Position numbers and translations under genes: made by a program
The notes under the pieces: model-generated
What the model saw: the letters and a program-made list of their open reading frames with translations, nothing else
Told to the model about the DNA's origin: nothing
Databases searched by the model: none
Assembly (NCBI RefSeq): GCF_027604915.1
Contig: NZ_JAJAQC010000003.1
Coordinates: forward strand, 124,001 to 188,000
Direction of reading: 5' to 3'
Origin: Streptomonospora mangrovi
Lineage (GTDB): Bacteria > Actinomycetota > Actinomycetes > Streptosporangiales > Streptosporangiaceae
Length of the DNA stretch: 64,000 bases
Shown here: positions 61,659 through 64,000 of the stretch, piece by piece
How positions within the stretch are numbered: position 1 is the stretch's first letter
Layout: every line of letters begins with the position of its first letter

Positions 61659-62546
61659 ATGTCCGGCATGACGCACAGCACGGTGACCCCCCAGGACGCG
61701 GCAGCCCTGGCCGAGCGCCTGCTCCGCGGCCCCGACCCCGCCTTCGATCGACCCGCCGCGATCCTGGCCCACCCCGAGGGGCGCGGCCCGCTGGAGCGGC
61801 GCGCGGCGCTGCGCCCGCTCCACGACGCGATCGTGGCGCGCGTCGGCCCGCCCACCCTGCTCGGCGGCACCGACCACGGACCCAGCGTGCGGTGGGGCAC
61901 CGACCAGCGCACCCTGCTGCTGTCGGGCGACTCCGTGGGCGCCGCCCTGTCCGTGCACGAGGCGCGGGCGTTCGCCGAGCGCGAGTACGCGGAGTTCGTC
62001 GCGGGCGGGCTGCCCTACGCGTGGGCGCTCGACCGCGGCTCCCCCCTCGGCCCCGACCGCCGGCTCATCGACTCCTCGATGGCCCGCTCCTGCTCCTGGC
62101 AGGGCGCCGAGGAGCGGCTGGCGCTGCTGCTCGCGTCGTGGGTGGAGCAGTTGCCGGTGCAGGCGCCGGGCGACTGGCTGAGCTTCCGGCTCCGCGCCGA
62201 GCGCACCCCGCCCCTCGACCTGGTGGTGTCCTACGACCCGCGCGAAACCGGCGGGGAGCTGCGCGCCGTCGTCCCCTCGGGCCGCCTCACCCTGGAGGGC
62301 GCCGCGCGCATGCGCCGGGCCGGGTGGCAGGGCCTGGACGACCACGGCAGATGGCACGTCGCCCTGCCCGAGACCGACCCCCGGGCGCCCGCCCGACTCG
62401 CCGGCGCGGTGACCGCGCGGGTGCGGTCCGGTCCGTTCGACTATCCCGGCGATGTGTTCGCCACGGCCTTCAGCGTCGGCGACCACGGCACCCTGGTGGT
62501 GCCGGGCCTGGGCTTCGAGGTCACCCTGAGCCGCGACCCGTACTAG
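61659..62546 (+). CDS. Uncharacterised protein (possible chaperone/immunity-like)
   Basis: The 295-residue soluble protein has no signal peptide or transmembrane helix. The visible pattern is alpha/beta with WGTDQRTLLLSGDSVGAAL, SSMARSCSWQGAEERLALLL and two charged repeats (DLVVSYDPRETGGELRAVV; ETDPRAPARLAGAVTARV). Actinobacteria have several such 250-300-residue proteins of no known role, some resembling secretion chaperones; I would not assign one. A second ATG nine bases later is also possible. It converges on the MpaB-like gene with 17 bases between. Confidence 0.65.
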   Translation: MSGMTHSTVTPQDAAALAERLLRGPDPAFDRPAAILAHPEGRGPLERRAALRPLHDAIVARVGPPTLLGGTDHGPSVRWGTDQRTLLLSGDSVGAALSVHEARAFAEREYAEFVAGGLPYAWALDRGSPLGPDRRLIDSSMARSCSWQGAEERLALLLASWVEQLPVQAPGDWLSFRLRAERTPPLDLVVSYDPRETGGELRAVVPSGRLTLEGAARMRRAGWQGLDDHGRWHVALPETDPRAPARLAGAVTARVRSGPFDYPGDVFATAFSVGDHGTLVVPGLGFEVTLSRDPY

Positions 62547-62563
62547 TCGGCCGGCGCAGTGGC

Positions 62564-63448
62564 CTAGGCGGCGCGCTCCTGCTGTTGCCGCTCGGCGGTG
62601 CGTCGGCGGCGGGCGGCGGCGCCCAGGGCGCCCGCGGCACCCGTCGCGGCGCGCCTCGGCGGGCGGCGGCGCCAGCCGCCTTGGCGGCGCATGTCCCACA
62701 GGTAGGCGTCGCGCGGCAGGGTCCGCACGGCCTGGGGCAGCCGGGGGTACCAGGTGCGCGCCAGGCGCACCAGCCGGTCGAACCGGCGCTGGCGGGCGGC
62801 GTCCCACTCCAGCCCGTACTGGCGGCGCACGTCCTCGGGCAGCAGCCCGGCCGTGAGGAAGCGCTGCGCGGCGGTCAGCGGCCACAGCGCCCGGTTGGGC
62901 GGTGCGAACAGGGTGCGCGCGGTGGCGCGCGCGGCGTCGCTCACGGCCAGGCGGGCGACCGCTTCGGCCCAGTAGGCGTCGAAGTCGGCGCGGGTGGCGG
63001 GCCACCGGTCGGCGGGGCAGCCCAGGCTGGTGGCGAACACCGCCGAGCGCCGGTAGACGTCGTCGCGGTCGGCCTCGGGCAGCGGGCCGAACACCATCTC
63101 ATACAGCCGCAGGTTGCCGTGGTAGAGGGTGGCGGCCACCCACACCTGGAGGTCGGGGTCGCGGGCGTCGTAGCCGGGGCCGGTCACCCGCTTGTGCACG
63201 GCGCGCACGATCCGGGCCACCCGGTCGGCCTCCTCGGGGGTGCCGAACATCTGGGTGTAGACGAAGACGAGCGTGCCGCGCAGGCGGTCCAGCGGGCGGT
63301 GGGCGAAGTCGCTGTGGTCGGCCACGCCCTGGGCGACCGAGGGGTGGGCGATCTGGAGGAGCACGGCCGTCCCGGCGCCGCCCAGGAGCACCGCCTCGCG
63401 GAAGACCCGGTGGGCGGGCGGGAGCGCGAGGTCGGAAGGGGTTTTCAC
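62564..63448 (-). CDS. Oxygenase MpaB family (DUF2236) protein
   Basis: The 294-residue protein has the DUF2236/ER-bound oxygenase pattern: LLQIAHPSVAQGVADHSDF with its conserved His residues (a possible heme or iron ligand), RLRGTLVFVYTQMFG, YDARDPDLQVWVAATLYHG with the family Asp/Trp core, and PRLPQAVRTLPRDAYLWDM. The family includes latex-clearing protein Lcp and mycophenolic-acid MpaB, which use heme or iron to cleave C=C bonds. No secretion signal is apparent, and the substrate is unknown. Arg-rich C-terminal tail. Confidence 0.87.
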   Translation of the reverse strand: MKTPSDLALPPAHRVFREAVLLGGAGTAVLLQIAHPSVAQGVADHSDFAHRPLDRLRGTLVFVYTQMFGTPEEADRVARIVRAVHKRVTGPGYDARDPDLQVWVAATLYHGNLRLYEMVFGPLPEADRDDVYRRSAVFATSLGCPADRWPATRADFDAYWAEAVARLAVSDAARATARTLFAPPNRALWPLTAAQRFLTAGLLPEDVRRQYGLEWDAARQRRFDRLVRLARTWYPRLPQAVRTLPRDAYLWDMRRQGGWRRRPPRRAATGAAGALGAAARRRRTAERQQQERAA

Positions 63449-63542
63449 GCGGTCATGCTAATCGCGCGGAGGGACCCGTCCGGCCCTGACCCGCCGGGGC
63501 CGGCCGGGTCGGGGCAGCGCGGGATTCGGCGCCGGGCCGACC

Positions 63543-63917
63543 TCACCCGAGGCCGCCGGGCGCCTCCGCGGCCGCCTCCGCCTCGGCCTCCGGCTCCACC
63601 TCCACCTCAACCTCCACCTCCAGTTCCAGCAGGGCCGAACTGAGGCTCTTGCCGTGGGCGTCCAGGTGCAGCGAGGTGGTGACGGTGTCCTCGGGCGCGC
63701 GCGGGCAGACGAAGATGAGCGCCGCCAGGTTGTTTAACCGGTGGCGCACGACCGGCCCGGCCACCCGGTCGGCCAGGTGCGCGGCCACCGCCTCCGGCGT
63801 CACGGCCGCGCACAGGGCGGGGTACCACGCCGGGTCGTAGGGGATCAGCGAGATCGTGTTCAGGTTGCCCTTGTCGCCCGCGCGGGCGTGGGCCACGTCG
63901 TAGAGCCGGACCCTCAT
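63543..63917 (-). CDS. AtuA-like ferredoxin-fold domain protein
   Basis: The 124-residue protein contains the AtuA C-terminal-like domain: LYDVAHARAGDKGNLNTISL, then PEAVAAHLADRVAGPVVRH and LDAHGKSLSSALLELEVE. It ends with a striking acidic low-complexity tail made of EV and EA dipeptides. In many bacteria this small protein is encoded next to a DUF1446/AtuA acyclic-terpene-utilisation-like protein, or fused to it. Its ATG overlaps the stop of the upstream gene, of which only the end is visible. Confidence 0.8.
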   Translation of the reverse strand: MRVRLYDVAHARAGDKGNLNTISLIPYDPAWYPALCAAVTPEAVAAHLADRVAGPVVRHRLNNLAALIFVCPRAPEDTVTTSLHLDAHGKSLSSALLELEVEVEVEVEPEAEAEAAAEAPGGLG

Positions 63918-64000
63918 CGCCCCGCGCCCCCCTCCAGCACGACGACACCCGTTTCCACCCGCTCGCGCGGGATCGTGGTCGACAGCACGCCGATGACCTC
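63914..64000 (-). CDS. C-terminal end of the upstream partner gene (cut by window)
   Basis: The frame entering from the right edge (IGVLSTTIPRERVETGVVVL ending GAGR) stops in a TGA that overlaps the AtuA-like ATG. By position it could be the AtuA/DUF1446 partner or another enzyme of the same operon; 28 residues are too few to say. Confidence 0.55.
   Translation of the reverse strand, partial: EVIGVLSTTIPRERVETGVVVLEGGAGR

Overview
The window is GC-rich, densely coded actinobacterial chromosome. Supporting signs are many GTG starts, ATGA/GTGA stop-start overlaps, an AfsR/SARP-type regulator, a partial cvn (conservon) locus, twin-arginine and lipoprotein exports and a LacI/GH16 pair. A Nocardiopsaceae-like organism (Nocardiopsis, Streptomonospora, Thermobifida group) would fit, but that is inference. 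No rRNA, CRISPR array or intact insertion sequence was seen. There is one tRNA, tRNA-Lys(CTT).

Layout. 1-2.6 kb: end of an unknown gene and a three-gene drug-type ABC exporter. 2.8-12.7 kb: a carbohydrate-type uptake and catabolism locus (Gfo/Idh/MocA dehydrogenase, five-gene Dpp/Opp-class transporter, DUF6807/PmoA-like protein, cupin protein), with two LacI-like operator copies before the transporter. 13-17 kb: a long control region and a 1075-residue SARP/NB-ARC/TPR regulator, then tRNA-Lys. 17.8-23.3 kb: a frameshifted small gene, a two-component system divergent from a CPBP protease, and a seven-repeat WD40 protein. 23.4-26.9 kb: LysR, SDR, a decayed AraC gene, YbaK and an XRE-cupin regulator.

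27.2-33.6 kb is the most interesting part. It is a compact cassette of a SyrB2-like Fe(II)/2-oxoglutarate chlorinase, a stand-alone carrier protein, a type II thioesterase, a stand-alone adenylation domain, an acyl-CoA-dehydrogenase-like flavoprotein and a KefB-like antiporter. The enzyme set matches the known logic of kutzneride KtzA-D (chlorination of a carrier-bound aliphatic amino acid, then flavoprotein-linked cyclopropane formation). It also resembles CytC1-C4, where a thioesterase releases a free chlorinated amino acid. No condensation domain lies nearby, so I infer a free chlorinated or cyclopropyl amino acid as product.

33.8-49.7 kb: a cupin protein; MarR and SDR; a phosphatase; a TetR-fusion/HTH/short PPDK operon; HxlR with DUF998; DUF4287; EamA with LysR; a copper-linked CopC-PCuAC-DyP operon; a lipoprotein; and a TarD-like dehydratase with LysR. 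49.9-64 kb: an FG-GAP lipoprotein with no normal start codon, an FAD oxidase, a serine hydrolase, a probable SoxR-controlled NAD(P)-binding protein, a VOC protein, CvnA plus DUF742 without CvnB/CvnD, a GH16 glucanase divergent from LacI, an unknown protein, an MpaB-like oxygenase and an AtuA-like pair cut by the window edge. Strong hairpin terminators separate most convergent pairs.
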